Positions 1 to 11,485 of a stretch of DNA of 64,000 nt are shown piece by piece. The stretch's first letter is position 1. Each line of letters begins with the position of its first letter. The position numbers were made by a program, and so were the translations under genes. This DNA comes from Chryseobacterium elymi (GTDB lineage Bacteria; Bacteroidota; Bacteroidia; Flavobacteriales; Weeksellaceae): positions 124,001 through 188,000 of the forward strand of contig NZ_QNUH01000002.1 of assembly GCF_003385495.1 (NCBI RefSeq), in the 5' to 3' direction. The notes under the pieces are model-generated. The model was not told where the DNA came from. It made no database searches and saw only the letters and a program-made list of their open reading frames with translations.

Positions 1-270
1 CAATGCAAAAGGAAGATCTTTAGAAACATTGATCACTACCGTATTATCAAGTTTTGAGGCTTCTTCATTGAATTTTCTTGCTGAAGCGGCACAAATCCCT
101 GTATCAATACTCGGGAAGATATTGAATACTTTCTTTTTTCCATCAAAATCTGAAAGAAGTTTTACGTTCAGACCAGAGTCTACTAACGCAAAATCTCTTA
201 CGGTTGTTCCTATTGACGGAAGGGTTCCTATTGTATTTACTTCGTTTCCTTTAAGGGTAATCGTTGACAT
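1..270 (-). CDS. tpx: thiol peroxidase Tpx (partial, C-terminus outside window)
   Basis: This is the N-terminal 90 residues of an atypical 2-Cys peroxiredoxin of the Tpx family, which reduces lipid and other hydroperoxides using thioredoxin. The start reads MSTITLKGNEVNTIG, and the peroxidatic site FPSIDTGIC puts Cys at residue 60, matching the family position near 61. It has no signal peptide, so it is expected in the cytosol. The gene runs off the left edge, and the resolving Cys is not visible. A second, exported Tpx lies at 23007-23579. A good -7 promoter box sits 22 bases upstream of the start. Confidence 0.93.
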   Translation of the reverse strand, partial: MSTITLKGNEVNTIGTLPSIGTTVRDFALVDSGLNVKLLSDFDGKKKVFNIFPSIDTGICAASARKFNEEASKLDNTVVINVSKDLPFAL

Positions 271-291
271 AATTTTATTTTTTTAGTTTTT

Positions 292-299
292 CAAATTTA
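292..299 (-). promoter_or_regulatory. Bacteroidota -7 box of tpx
   Basis: On the minus strand the bases read TAAATTTG, an exact match to the Bacteroidota -7 consensus TAnnTTTG, just upstream of the tpx start. A -33 TTG at normal spacing is not clear. Confidence 0.5.
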
Positions 300-429
300 C
301 TTAAAATAGAAAGTCTTCTGAGTCAAATAAAGGTTAAATAATTCTTAAAGTGAAAATAAAATCCCTATCTCCTGAATTATTTTTTGAGACAAAATTTTAA
401 TTATATTCGCAATTCAAAAATAAAACTCG

Positions 430-882
430 ATGAGAAAAAAAATTACGTTACTTCTCTTTGGGGTGCCGGTTTTTGGTTTGGCTCAGTCTGTGATCGGAAA
501 TATGAATTCCGGGGCCGTTTCTGACACCAATTTCACGCATTCTGTAGGAGAAATCTATGTTATCCCCGCTGATCCTGATCAGGCCAATTCTGGTACTATG
601 GGGATGTATTACCAATCTGTTTTAAAGGTTTTAGGCGTCAAAGAACTGGAAAAAGAAAATATCAAGATCTATCCCAATCCTACCGCTGATTTTGTTCATA
701 TCACTCTCAATTCAAACTCAAAAATCGAGGAGGCTGAAGTGTATGACACTGCCGGAAGACTCGTTTTAAAAGTAAGGCTGGATCAGGGAAAAATTGATCT
801 TCGAAGCCTGGATTCGGGAATTTATATGATCTCATTCAAAAATCCGGACATCAAACCTGTTAAAATCATTAAAAAACCTTAA
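430..882 (+). CDS. small T9SS type A sorting-domain protein
   Basis: This 150-residue exported protein has a signal peptide ending about residue 19 (FGLAQ). A short region of about 60 residues follows, then a C-terminal type A T9SS sorting domain from about residue 80, opening with IYPNPT and containing VYDTAGRLV. It should cross the outer membrane by type IX secretion and be released or anchored at the surface. The mature part ahead of the sorting domain (HSVGEIYVIP region) is too small to assign a function. The next gene starts 10 bases downstream on the same strand, so the two are very probably cotranscribed and may act together at the surface. Confidence 0.8.
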   Translation: MRKKITLLLFGVPVFGLAQSVIGNMNSGAVSDTNFTHSVGEIYVIPADPDQANSGTMGMYYQSVLKVLGVKELEKENIKIYPNPTADFVHITLNSNSKIEEAEVYDTAGRLVLKVRLDQGKIDLRSLDSGIYMISFKNPDIKPVKIIKKP

Positions 883-892
883 AAACATAAAC

Positions 893-2002
893 ATGAAAAA
901 ATTTTACACTACAATAGGATTATTTATCGCTACACTTCTCACTGCACAGGTTCCACAGGCTTTCAGTTATCAGACTATTGCTTTTAATGCTTCAGGGGCA
1001 CCCATTGCTAACGGGAACGTTTCTTTAAAAGTAAGTATTTTGGAAAACACTGCTACAGGACCTGTTTTATATACTGAAACTCATAACAAAACAACCAACG
1101 CAAAAGGTTTAGTTAATTTAAATATCGGTCAGGGAACTGCTACAACAGGAACTTTCGGAGGAATCAACTGGGGAACAAATACAAAATTTGTAAAGGTTGA
1201 AATGGACCCTCAGGGTGGTTCCAATTATACCAATGTAGGAGTCAATCAATTGATGAGTGTTCCTTATGCACAGGTGAGTAAAACGGTTGTTACAGGTGCG
1301 GGACAAGGCATTACGCTTGTTTCCCCGAATGGAACCAATTATACATTGAATGTAAGTGATTCCGGAACATTGAATTTACCGGTAAGTTCCGGATCCAGCT
1401 CGCAACTACCTGCTAACTTGTATATGTACGGAAGTTATAATAATTTCACGGCAACTTCAGCAGATTTAATGCGAAATGACGGAAGTAAGATAGGATATAA
1501 ATATTTACCGGCAAATTCACAAATCAAGTTCATTGCTGCGCAGAATGCAAGTGCACAAAACTATGGTTCTGACAGTCAAACTAATTTGGTTCCAAACGGA
1601 AGTGCTTACAACATTTCCTCCAACGGATTTTATAAGATAGAAATTACGAACTTTATAGGGAATCCTGTAAGAACATTTAACTTCAGTCCGGGCATCAGTT
1701 TAAACACTACTGGTTCCGGTTCTCCGGTAGTTTCTCCGTTAAGCTATAATCCAGCAACAAGCAAATTTTCTTTTAATGTCACCGGTGTAACTTCCTCAAA
1801 TTTTACGGGATTCACTATCATTCTTTCTCCAGGAGGAGCTACAGGTACTGAAATTCTGGGAGATAATCTGAATGATGGAAATCTTGATATCAACGGTACG
1901 CCTATGTTGATTCCCAATCTCACCTCCACTCCTAAAAACTATAAAGTTGAATTCAATATCAATTTTGATGCTACCGGAACTTATACAATTACACAAATAT
2001 AA
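893..2002 (+). CDS. exported surface protein, Bacteroidota VPQAFSYQ-type N-domain plus SusE/F-like C-region
   Basis: This is a 369-residue protein with a signal peptide ending about residue 19 (LLTAQ). Residues 20-130 match the N-terminal domain I know from many Bacteroidota surface proteins: VPQAFSYQTIAFNASG, then GLVNLNIGQGT, INWG and a VPYA ending. In those proteins it usually precedes tail-fibre-like or FISUMP domains. After a low-complexity Ser-rich linker, residues about 170-260 (LYMYGSYNNF, GYKYLPANSQIKFI) resemble SusE/SusF starch-binding modules. That resemblance is inferred by eye only. No T9SS sorting domain is visible at its own C-terminus, but its operon partner carries one. A clear terminator follows. 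Confidence 0.75.
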   Translation: MKKFYTTIGLFIATLLTAQVPQAFSYQTIAFNASGAPIANGNVSLKVSILENTATGPVLYTETHNKTTNAKGLVNLNIGQGTATTGTFGGINWGTNTKFVKVEMDPQGGSNYTNVGVNQLMSVPYAQVSKTVVTGAGQGITLVSPNGTNYTLNVSDSGTLNLPVSSGSSSQLPANLYMYGSYNNFTATSADLMRNDGSKIGYKYLPANSQIKFIAAQNASAQNYGSDSQTNLVPNGSAYNISSNGFYKIEITNFIGNPVRTFNFSPGISLNTTGSGSPVVSPLSYNPATSKFSFNVTGVTSSNFTGFTIILSPGGATGTEILGDNLNDGNLDINGTPMLIPNLTSTPKNYKVEFNINFDATGTYTITQI

Positions 2003-2006
2003 ACTT

Positions 2007-2029
2007 AAGAGGCCAATGCCTCTTTTTTT
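2007..2029 (+). terminator. rho-independent terminator after the surface protein pair
   Basis: A 7-bp stem AAGAGGC/GCCTCTT with loop CAAT is followed by a T run. It lies 4 bases after the stop codon of the upstream gene. Confidence 0.85.
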
Positions 2030-2063
2030 ATGTAAAATAGCTCTATAAAACAATCATATTTAG

Positions 2064-2071
2064 TAAATTTG
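2064..2071 (+). promoter_or_regulatory. -7 box of icd
   Basis: TAAATTTG is an exact match to TAnnTTTG, 36 bases before the icd start. No convincing -33 TTG was seen. Confidence 0.5.
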
Positions 2072-2095
2072 TGATTCTTAAAAATCAAATAATAA

Positions 2096-4327
<2,232 letters not shown>

Positions 4328-4328
4328 A

Positions 4329-5621
4329 ATGATAAAGACAAAAAACTTTTGGTTTTCGATACTATTATTAAATTTCATTTTTTCATGTTCAAGTGATTCT
4401 GATGATACAATAGTCACAACACCAGTTGTTCCGGAAGAAGAGAAAATTATTCTGAAGGAGATAACAGTTATTGATGAAAATACATTAAAATTAGAGTGGA
4501 CTTTAACTGGTAAAAATACATATCAGAGTTTTCAGTTTTCAAGAAAAACCTCAGAAAATGGAACTTCTGAATCTTTAAATCAGGAAAATGGAAGCACATT
4601 TGTAAAAGTTGACAGCAATATTCCATATACCCCCTATCTGGATTATCAGGTAACAGGATATTCCAATAACGGACAAAGTATTAAAAGTAATATAGTTTCT
4701 TATAAAAGACCTAATATTAAACTTCTTAATATCAGGCCAACGGATGCCTTATTTGATTCCGATACTGGAAGCATGTTTATATTTGGTTCTAACGGTAATA
4801 TCATGAAATATGATGCTGCATCAGGTTCTGTGACTAAAGAAATTAATACTGGCGCTACATTAGGCTACTCCTTTCTAGGTACTTATGGAGGGCAGAAAGA
4901 ACTGTATGTTCCTAGAAATGATGGCTGGGTATATGTCTACAATCCTAATGATTTAACTCTGACCGATCAAATCAATTTTGGCAGCAGTGTGACAAGCGTT
5001 GTATTGGCAGATAATAAACTATACGGAACAACAGGAGATATTTCCAACGTTTCATTAAAATGTATAGACAGAGCTACTAAGCAAGTCATTTCAACAAATG
5101 GAAGTTACCAATTTGGAAGAATAAAAAAGATCCCTAATACTTCTTCGAGTTTCTTTTTTATTACCACTAATGTAAGTCCTGTTAATCTTATACGTTTTAA
5201 TTATAATGCAAGTGGTGCATTTGTAAATAAATTTGAAGACAGCTATCATGGTGATCACCCTTTAAATCATAGAATATTTGAGGCCTTACCTACAGGAAAC
5301 GGGTTTCTTACAGCTATGGAAGGAGCTATCTACAATACTAATCTGGTATTCATCGGTCAGTTACCCCGTGGAAATTCAGGATTATCAAGCTTCGATTTTG
5401 ATACCAATAACATTATTGCCGGAACAGATAAAAAAAGTATTGAATTTTATAACCTAAATAGCTATGCCAAAGTGAATTCAATAAGTACCCAAAGATATCC
5501 ATTTAAAGTATTTAACTATGGAAACAAAGTTATTTCTTTAAGTTCAACAAATGAGGTTGCAATAAATTGGAGTTATGCAGATCCGCCTGTAAATGCCATA
5601 GTTGAAATATTCAATAAATAA
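4329..5621 (+). CDS. lipoprotein with predicted beta-propeller-like fold
   Basis: This 430-residue putative lipoprotein has N-terminal MIKTKNFWF, a hydrophobic stretch and a lipobox ending at Cys20 (NFIFSC), followed by an acidic SDSDD. An upstream in-frame ATG at 4305 lies inside icd; the start at 4329 gives a proper signal peptide and is preferred. Residues about 45-135 look like a fibronectin-type beta-sandwich. The rest has repeated FGSNGNIMKYD and YVYNPNDL-type strands, as in YVTN/WD-type propellers. Function is unknown. It follows icd by one base and ends before a strong terminator. Confidence 0.72.
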   Translation: MIKTKNFWFSILLLNFIFSCSSDSDDTIVTTPVVPEEEKIILKEITVIDENTLKLEWTLTGKNTYQSFQFSRKTSENGTSESLNQENGSTFVKVDSNIPYTPYLDYQVTGYSNNGQSIKSNIVSYKRPNIKLLNIRPTDALFDSDTGSMFIFGSNGNIMKYDAASGSVTKEINTGATLGYSFLGTYGGQKELYVPRNDGWVYVYNPNDLTLTDQINFGSSVTSVVLADNKLYGTTGDISNVSLKCIDRATKQVISTNGSYQFGRIKKIPNTSSSFFFITTNVSPVNLIRFNYNASGAFVNKFEDSYHGDHPLNHRIFEALPTGNGFLTAMEGAIYNTNLVFIGQLPRGNSGLSSFDFDTNNIIAGTDKKSIEFYNLNSYAKVNSISTQRYPFKVFNYGNKVISLSSTNEVAINWSYADPPVNAIVEIFNK

Positions 5622-5644
5622 TATAAATCCCCTCACTTTAGACT

Positions 5645-5684
5645 GCCCCAAAAAAGTTAGACACTTTTTTGGGGCTTTTTTTTT
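5645..5684 (+). terminator. strong terminator, sequence resembles an IS3-family end
   Basis: The perfect 12-bp stem GCCCCAAAAAAG / CTTTTTTGGGGC has loop TTAGACA and is followed by nine T. The bases GACTGCCCC...AAAGTTAGACA also resemble IS3/IS150-type terminal inverted repeats, but no transposase is nearby. Confidence 0.85.
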
Positions 5685-5782
5685 AGAAATTGATTTTAAA
5701 TATCTGGAGACAGTTTAAATGCTGAACGTTCAGCTTCTTTTTTTGTATATTTCCTGCATTGAAATAATTATAAATCATCAAT

Positions 5783-6241
5783 ATGAAAACCATTAGTTAT
5801 ATTTTAATCATATTAATTTTTAGCAGCGGCTGTTCTGCCCAGCATTATAAACTGATTGAGGCAGTTCACACAACAAATCCCGGAGGCGTAAAAGGTTCCA
5901 GATCGGAAAATTTCAATATCAAGGTAAAGGATATTTCAAAATTGGAACCCCAATATCTATTGGCGGGAAATGTAAAAATACCTTTAAAAAAAGAAAACAG
6001 AAACGGAGTATTACATCTGCAGGGAATCTACTTTCCTGAATCCCCGGATCAAATAACGATAGATGTGAATGGTACAATAAAAAAGCCCGAACAGGATCAT
6101 ATATTTGATATTAACACGATGTACCTGGTATCTGAAAATAAAAAAAACAAAAAACAGATCAAACAGAAAATAGATTTTTCACACAAAAACAACGAAAACC
6201 GTGATAAAATACTACCAGATATAGAAGATCCCCAACAATAA
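5783..6241 (+). CDS. small putative lipoprotein, unknown function
   Basis: This 152-residue protein has a short signal peptide and lipobox at FSSGC (Cys17), so it is probably an outer-membrane lipoprotein. The middle (residues 45-100) looks beta-rich, and the C-terminal third is highly charged with runs of Lys and Asn (ENKKNKKQIKQKIDF) and ends in DPQQ. No family was recognised. It stands alone, between the preceding terminator and the T9SS BNR protein, with 75 bases to the latter; cotranscription is possible. Confidence 0.65.
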   Translation: MKTISYILIILIFSSGCSAQHYKLIEAVHTTNPGGVKGSRSENFNIKVKDISKLEPQYLLAGNVKIPLKKENRNGVLHLQGIYFPESPDQITIDVNGTIKKPEQDHIFDINTMYLVSENKKNKKQIKQKIDFSHKNNENRDKILPDIEDPQQ

Positions 6242-6316
6242 ATTTAATTTCATTGAAATAAATATTCTTTTTGATAATAAAAAAATCCTATTTTTATAGA
6301 GTTTAAAAAAAAAGAA

Positions 6317-9130
6317 ATGAAGTTAAAATCAATTTTCGGAGTAGGCCTTGCCGTGGCTTCACTTTATCTGAATGCGCAGGAAGTGCAGAAAAACACAGCG
6401 GATAATGCCTCAAAGGTTAATAAAAAGTATCTGAAACACATTCAGGATATCACAAATTCTTATCAAAAAAGGGTTCAGGACGCCAGGGATCATAAGCAAA
6501 AACCACCTGATGAATATTATTTACAGGACTTCATTGCTACTATGGACCCTGAAACCGGAACCATACACAACAAAAATTATGTGGATCTTGAACAAAAAGT
6601 AGCAAGCGGCAAATTTCAGCCTGAAAAAAATTTAAAACTATTCAACGGTCCTACTGAAGGACAGGCCAGTAAAAGCATTAGCAATTTATGGATAGAAAGA
6701 GGTCCTTATGAAACAGGAGGAAGAGTAAGAGGCATCATGTTTGATCCTAATGATACTACAGGCAAAAAGGTATGGGCAGGCGGTGTTTCAGGTGGATTAT
6801 GGTATAATAATGATATCTCCGACCCCAATTCTGAATGGACACTGGTAGATGCATTCTGGTCCAATACCACTGTATCCTGTATTACTTCAGATCCAAATAA
6901 TCCTCAAATTTTTTACGTAGGGACCGGGGAAGTAGAAACCGGCGATTTCAGCGGTTTAGGAATCTGGAAAACAACTAATGGTGGTGCTACATGGCAGCAG
7001 GTATTTAATCTCGAAAGCGGATATGCCTCCAATGGAGTAAAGAAAGGGATGTATAACATACCCTCTATTAAAGTGGTAAATAATAACGGAGTCTCTGAAG
7101 TATATGCCGGAGTTGCTGGAACTTATTTTGGTGATGCGCTAACTTTTGCCGGATTATATGAAGCCGGATTATATAAATCTACTGACGGGACAAACTTCAC
7201 CTTATTAAACAGCCTGCTCTCTACCGCTACCAGAGGATATGACATTCAGGATATAGAAGTAGGTGCAGATAACTCTATATGGGTAGCCACAAGACGGAGC
7301 TTTTTCAGCGGTTCTACCTCTGGCGGAAAGATTTTTAAATCTACAGATCACGGTACTACATTTACCAATGTATATGATGTCGGAAACAATAACGCAAGGG
7401 TCATGGTAGAAGTTTCCAATACCAATCCTTTAAAAGCCTATGCATTGATGCAGGGAGCAACAACTGCGGAACCGGTTAGAATTGCGAAAACAACAGACGG
7501 CGGTACAACATGGATTTCCACTGACACTGCGGGATCAGGGATTACTCTGCCTAATCCTATAGATACAGGCCAACCCGACAATGATTTTACAAGAGGCCAG
7601 GCATTTTATGATTTAGTTATTGAAACCGACCCTGCCAATGATGATCATGTTTACGTAGGAGGAATAGATTCTTATAAAAGTACAGATGGTGGTGCAACAT
7701 GGACCCAGTATACAAAATGGTCCAATAATAACGTACTTAATACGGCTAATATTTCTATGGTACATGCAGACCAGCATGCATTGGTTTTTAACCCTAAGAA
7801 TCCCAGCCAGTTTGTAATGGGCAATGACGGAGGTATTTTCTTTGCCTCAAATAAAAACAATCTTGCCAGTGCAACAGCGATAGGAATGAGAAATAAACGG
7901 TTTAATGTGACTCAATTCTATCACGGTACTTTAAATCCTTCTGCGACATCTGCAACTGAGGATATGATTCTGGGGGCTCAGGACAATGGTACGAAAAGGC
8001 TTTCAGGTGCTGCTTTAGCCAATAATTTCTATAATACCTCAGAAGTATATGGCGGTGACGGGGGCTATACAGCTTTTGATGATCAGAATAAATATCTTAT
8101 CGCATCCTATACAAATAACTACCATTTTATTTTTAATGCACAGGGAGGATATTACCTTCTGGCTGCAGCTCAAAGAGAAGCCGGACAATTTATAAATCCT
8201 CTGGCAGTGGACAGAAATCTGGATATTGCCTATACCAATGCCAATGGAACAAACTCAACTTCTATTGTATTAAATAGAATAAGCGGACTGGCAAGTGTAC
8301 CATTAAGCCTTGTAAGGACCCAGCTGACTATTGCCACAGTAGCGGCAGGTGAATTTGTTACCGATATCTTTGTTTCACCATATACTACGACAAGCTCTAC
8401 CCTTTTCATTGGCTTATCTTCAGGAAAACTGTATAAAGTTACCAATGCCAATACAACACACAGTACTTCAACCATCAATTATAATTTCGGAGGATATATT
8501 TCTGATATTAAATTGGGAGCTTCTGAGAATGAGATCATGGTAACGGTTTCTAATTTTAACAAAACAAGTGTATTTTACACTACAGACGGAGGAACAACAT
8601 GGGTTTCCAAAGAAGGAAATCTTCCTGATATTCCTGTAAAAGCTATTTTCATGAACCCTCAGGACAATAATGAGGTTATTCTGGGAACTTATTACGGAGT
8701 ATGGGGGACCTCTGATTTCCAGGCTGCTTCACCTACATGGGCTCTATATTCTGATGGCTTAGGTAAGTTTAAAGTTAATCATTTTGATTACCGTCCATCT
8801 GATAAGACCATTTTAGCGGTAACTTACGGAAGAGGTGCTTTCACCACTAAGGTTAATGAAATATCTTTATCTACAAGCAACGCCCAGTACAATCTTCTGA
8901 AAAATCAGGTATATCCTAATCCTACCAGAGGTCCTCTTCATGTAAAGCTTGAAAACGGAAAAGCTGCAGATATAGAGATTTATGATGCTTCCGGAAAACT
9001 TGTCCTGACAAAAAAGAATGTAAGGTCTGATGAAGAATTTAATATTGAAAACCTAGGAAAAGGCGATTATATATTAAAGGTTCTCCAAAATGGAACCATG
9101 ATCCACACTTCCGTGATCATAAGAAAATAA
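6317..9130 (+). CDS. T9SS-secreted BNR/sialidase-like repeat protein
   Basis: This is a 937-residue secreted protein with a signal peptide ending near residue 20 (LYLNAQ). Residues about 120-840 contain repeated Asp-box/BNR motifs (STDGGATW, TTNGGATW, TTDGGTTW twice), giving a VPS10/sialidase-like multi-bladed propeller. Residues from about 860 to the end form a type A T9SS sorting domain (VYPNPTRGPLHV, IYDASGKLV). Such proteins often bind or process glycans or act as adhesins. No sialidase catalytic Arg triad or FRIP motif was noticed, so an enzyme call is not made. It has its own strong terminator. Confidence 0.85.
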   Translation: MKLKSIFGVGLAVASLYLNAQEVQKNTADNASKVNKKYLKHIQDITNSYQKRVQDARDHKQKPPDEYYLQDFIATMDPETGTIHNKNYVDLEQKVASGKFQPEKNLKLFNGPTEGQASKSISNLWIERGPYETGGRVRGIMFDPNDTTGKKVWAGGVSGGLWYNNDISDPNSEWTLVDAFWSNTTVSCITSDPNNPQIFYVGTGEVETGDFSGLGIWKTTNGGATWQQVFNLESGYASNGVKKGMYNIPSIKVVNNNGVSEVYAGVAGTYFGDALTFAGLYEAGLYKSTDGTNFTLLNSLLSTATRGYDIQDIEVGADNSIWVATRRSFFSGSTSGGKIFKSTDHGTTFTNVYDVGNNNARVMVEVSNTNPLKAYALMQGATTAEPVRIAKTTDGGTTWISTDTAGSGITLPNPIDTGQPDNDFTRGQAFYDLVIETDPANDDHVYVGGIDSYKSTDGGATWTQYTKWSNNNVLNTANISMVHADQHALVFNPKNPSQFVMGNDGGIFFASNKNNLASATAIGMRNKRFNVTQFYHGTLNPSATSATEDMILGAQDNGTKRLSGAALANNFYNTSEVYGGDGGYTAFDDQNKYLIASYTNNYHFIFNAQGGYYLLAAAQREAGQFINPLAVDRNLDIAYTNANGTNSTSIVLNRISGLASVPLSLVRTQLTIATVAAGEFVTDIFVSPYTTTSSTLFIGLSSGKLYKVTNANTTHSTSTINYNFGGYISDIKLGASENEIMVTVSNFNKTSVFYTTDGGTTWVSKEGNLPDIPVKAIFMNPQDNNEVILGTYYGVWGTSDFQAASPTWALYSDGLGKFKVNHFDYRPSDKTILAVTYGRGAFTTKVNEISLSTSNAQYNLLKNQVYPNPTRGPLHVKLENGKAADIEIYDASGKLVLTKKNVRSDEEFNIENLGKGDYILKVLQNGTMIHTSVIIRK

Positions 9131-9153
9131 GAAATAAAATTTTAAAATAAAAC

Positions 9154-9188
9154 CAGCAAGGTAAGGCAATCTTACCTTGTTGTTTTTT
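9154..9188 (+). terminator. terminator after T9SS BNR protein
   Basis: A 12-bp stem (CAGCAAGGTAAG / CTTACCTTGTTG, one G-U pair) with loop GCAAT is followed by six T. Confidence 0.85.
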
Positions 9189-9202
9189 AATATTTATAAT
9201 TG

Positions 9203-11404
9203 ATGAGAAAAAGCTACATATTCTCACTGTCATTAGGAATAATTGGATTTGTTCATGCGCAGGAAAGTGAAAAAAATATTGATGAAATAGAAATTCATGC
9301 AAGGACAAAAGTAATAAAAGAACGGGAAGAGTTTAAAAAACATGCACAGTCTACAGAAATCATTTCCGAATATGAAATCAACCGGAATAATCCTGCATTT
9401 ATAGAACAAAGCCTCACTACCATGGCAGGGGTTCAGGTAGAAAAAAGAACACAGCTGGGCGGCCAGAGAATTATACTGAGAGGCTACGGAAACGACCAGA
9501 AATTTAACAACTGGGGAATCAAGATGTACCTGAACAATATTCCTCTTACCGGTGCAGACGGAGTTACCATTCTGGATGATATCAATTTCGGTCTAATCAA
9601 CCATATAGATGTGATAAAAGGCCCTGCTGCAACACTGTACGGCGGCGGTTCCGGCGGCACTGTAAGACTCTATATAAAACCTGAAAACCAAAAAGGAACC
9701 TCTGTTTCTGAACAATTCAATACCGGATCTTTTGGGCTTTTTCAGAGCTCTACTTCAGCTTCCAGCGTTGGAGAAAATCACTCTTTAACAGCTAATTTCA
9801 CCCATATAGGGATTGATGGTTACCGCCCTCACGGAAAAAGCATTAAGAATTTCTACAATATTAACGGTGAATTTAAACTGAACCAGAAGCAGACCATCAC
9901 CTTATTGGCTTCTCATGGGAATTCTCTGGAACAGGTATCAGGACAGATTTCCTATGATGACTACTACAACGGCATAGATAATGGGAATTTCGCCTACATC
10001 AGAAGAGGAGCAAAAACTAAATTTGTTACTTCCAGAGCAGGAGTAGGACATATCTGGAAAATCAGCAAAAATTTCAGTAACAATACTACTCTATTTTATA
10101 CCGGTACTGCGGGTGACAGGATCGCAGCCGGGGCTTACGAAACTTCCTCTGCATCCAATTACGGTCTCAGGTCAGTATTTGTATTCAACAAAGACTGGGA
10201 CCATTTCAAGAGCCAGACAGAATTTGGGATTGAAATCCAGCAGTCTAATTCTACCATTTCCAATTACCGTTTCAAAAGTGTAAAAATGACGGACCCTCCC
10301 ATATTAAGACCTTTATATGATGGTTCTTATTTTAAATACACCAATGATCAATCCAATTATTTTGCTGTTGAAAAAATTACTTATAAACCCTGGGGTTTAA
10401 TGTTCCTGGCAGGGATCAGCATCAATCAAATCAGCTACAACAGAAAAGATTTGTTTGCCCTTCCCGGTCTGTTCTTAGTAAATGGCACTGATTTTTACAA
10501 TAAGGATCTGTCTTTTGATAAAAAATTTAAAGCGGTGACCATGCCTCATTTTGCCCTGCAAAAAACATGGAAAGATCAGATCTTTAACCTCAGCTATAGT
10601 GAAGGGTACAATGCGCCGACTTCTGCTACCTCCTTTACAGCCGGTCTTAATGTTACCAATGATGATCTTATTGCAGAAAAGGCGAAAATGTGGGATTTCA
10701 GCATTCAGGGACTGATCGGAAATACCTCTATAGATTATCAGTTCTCGTTATTTAATATTAACATTAAAGATAAACTGACCCAATTGCGGGGTACAATGGA
10801 TAATCCGGAACGGACTCCATATTCTTACTGGGCCAATACAGGAGATCAGAGAAATAAAGGTTTGGAAATGAGCGCAGGATATTCCTATAAGCCTAAAAAT
10901 TCTTTCATTGCTAAAATCCAGCCTTTTGTAAGCTACACCTACAATAATTTTAAATATTCAAAATTCAGCACCTATCTGAAAGAACACGCCCTTCCTGCCG
11001 CAGTAAACGTTTATGATGATAAAAATGTAGCTGGGGTTCCAAAAACAAAACTTTCTATAGGATTAGACTTTGACACCGAAATCGGGCTCTACTGGCAGAA
11101 TACATACAATTTTATGGGAAGTGTCTACACTGATTTTGCCAATTCAAATAAGGTGAAAAGTTTTGGACTGCTCAACTCTAAAATCGGCTACAAGCATACT
11201 TTCAATAAATTTGATGTAGATATATTTGTAATAGGAAATAATTTAACCAGCCAGGTCAATTATACTTTTCTATTTTACGGAAACAGTATTAATGATACAG
11301 ACATGGATAACCAGTATAACAACTCTGATGTTTATACTGATGTTAATCCTGGACCCAGCAAAGCTTACTTCTTTACAGGATTTAATGTGAAGTATAATTT
11401 TTAA
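9203..11404 (+). CDS. TonB-dependent outer membrane receptor
   Basis: This 733-residue TonB-dependent receptor should import a siderophore, cofactor or other large ligand across the outer membrane using TonB-ExbBD energy. It has a signal peptide ending about residue 20 (FVHAQ), a plug domain at residues about 40-155 (VIKGPAATLYGGGSGG) and a 22-strand barrel thereafter, ending in the aromatic FNVKYNF typical of barrel C-termini. There is no carboxypeptidase-like N-domain and no SusD partner, so it is not a SusC. A TTG one codon upstream is possible, but the ATG at 9203 is preferred. The substrate cannot be told from the sequence; an iron-siderophore is the usual default. Confidence 0.9.
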   Translation: MRKSYIFSLSLGIIGFVHAQESEKNIDEIEIHARTKVIKEREEFKKHAQSTEIISEYEINRNNPAFIEQSLTTMAGVQVEKRTQLGGQRIILRGYGNDQKFNNWGIKMYLNNIPLTGADGVTILDDINFGLINHIDVIKGPAATLYGGGSGGTVRLYIKPENQKGTSVSEQFNTGSFGLFQSSTSASSVGENHSLTANFTHIGIDGYRPHGKSIKNFYNINGEFKLNQKQTITLLASHGNSLEQVSGQISYDDYYNGIDNGNFAYIRRGAKTKFVTSRAGVGHIWKISKNFSNNTTLFYTGTAGDRIAAGAYETSSASNYGLRSVFVFNKDWDHFKSQTEFGIEIQQSNSTISNYRFKSVKMTDPPILRPLYDGSYFKYTNDQSNYFAVEKITYKPWGLMFLAGISINQISYNRKDLFALPGLFLVNGTDFYNKDLSFDKKFKAVTMPHFALQKTWKDQIFNLSYSEGYNAPTSATSFTAGLNVTNDDLIAEKAKMWDFSIQGLIGNTSIDYQFSLFNINIKDKLTQLRGTMDNPERTPYSYWANTGDQRNKGLEMSAGYSYKPKNSFIAKIQPFVSYTYNNFKYSKFSTYLKEHALPAAVNVYDDKNVAGVPKTKLSIGLDFDTEIGLYWQNTYNFMGSVYTDFANSNKVKSFGLLNSKIGYKHTFNKFDVDIFVIGNNLTSQVNYTFLFYGNSINDTDMDNQYNNSDVYTDVNPGPSKAYFFTGFNVKYNF

Positions 11405-11415
11405 AACTTTTAGCC

Positions 11416-11451
11416 ATAATAAATCCCCTCAAAGTTGAAGGGATTTATTAT
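11416..11451. terminator. hairpin between convergent genes
   Basis: A perfect 12-bp inverted repeat ATAATAAATCCC / GGGATTTATTAT has a 12-base loop. It lies between the stop of the TonB receptor (plus) and the stop of the metallo-hydrolase (minus). The T tract is weak, but the A/T-rich arms could serve both directions. Confidence 0.55.
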
Positions 11452-11485
11452 TGAAGAATTATGTCGTAGAAAATTTAAGTGTAAT

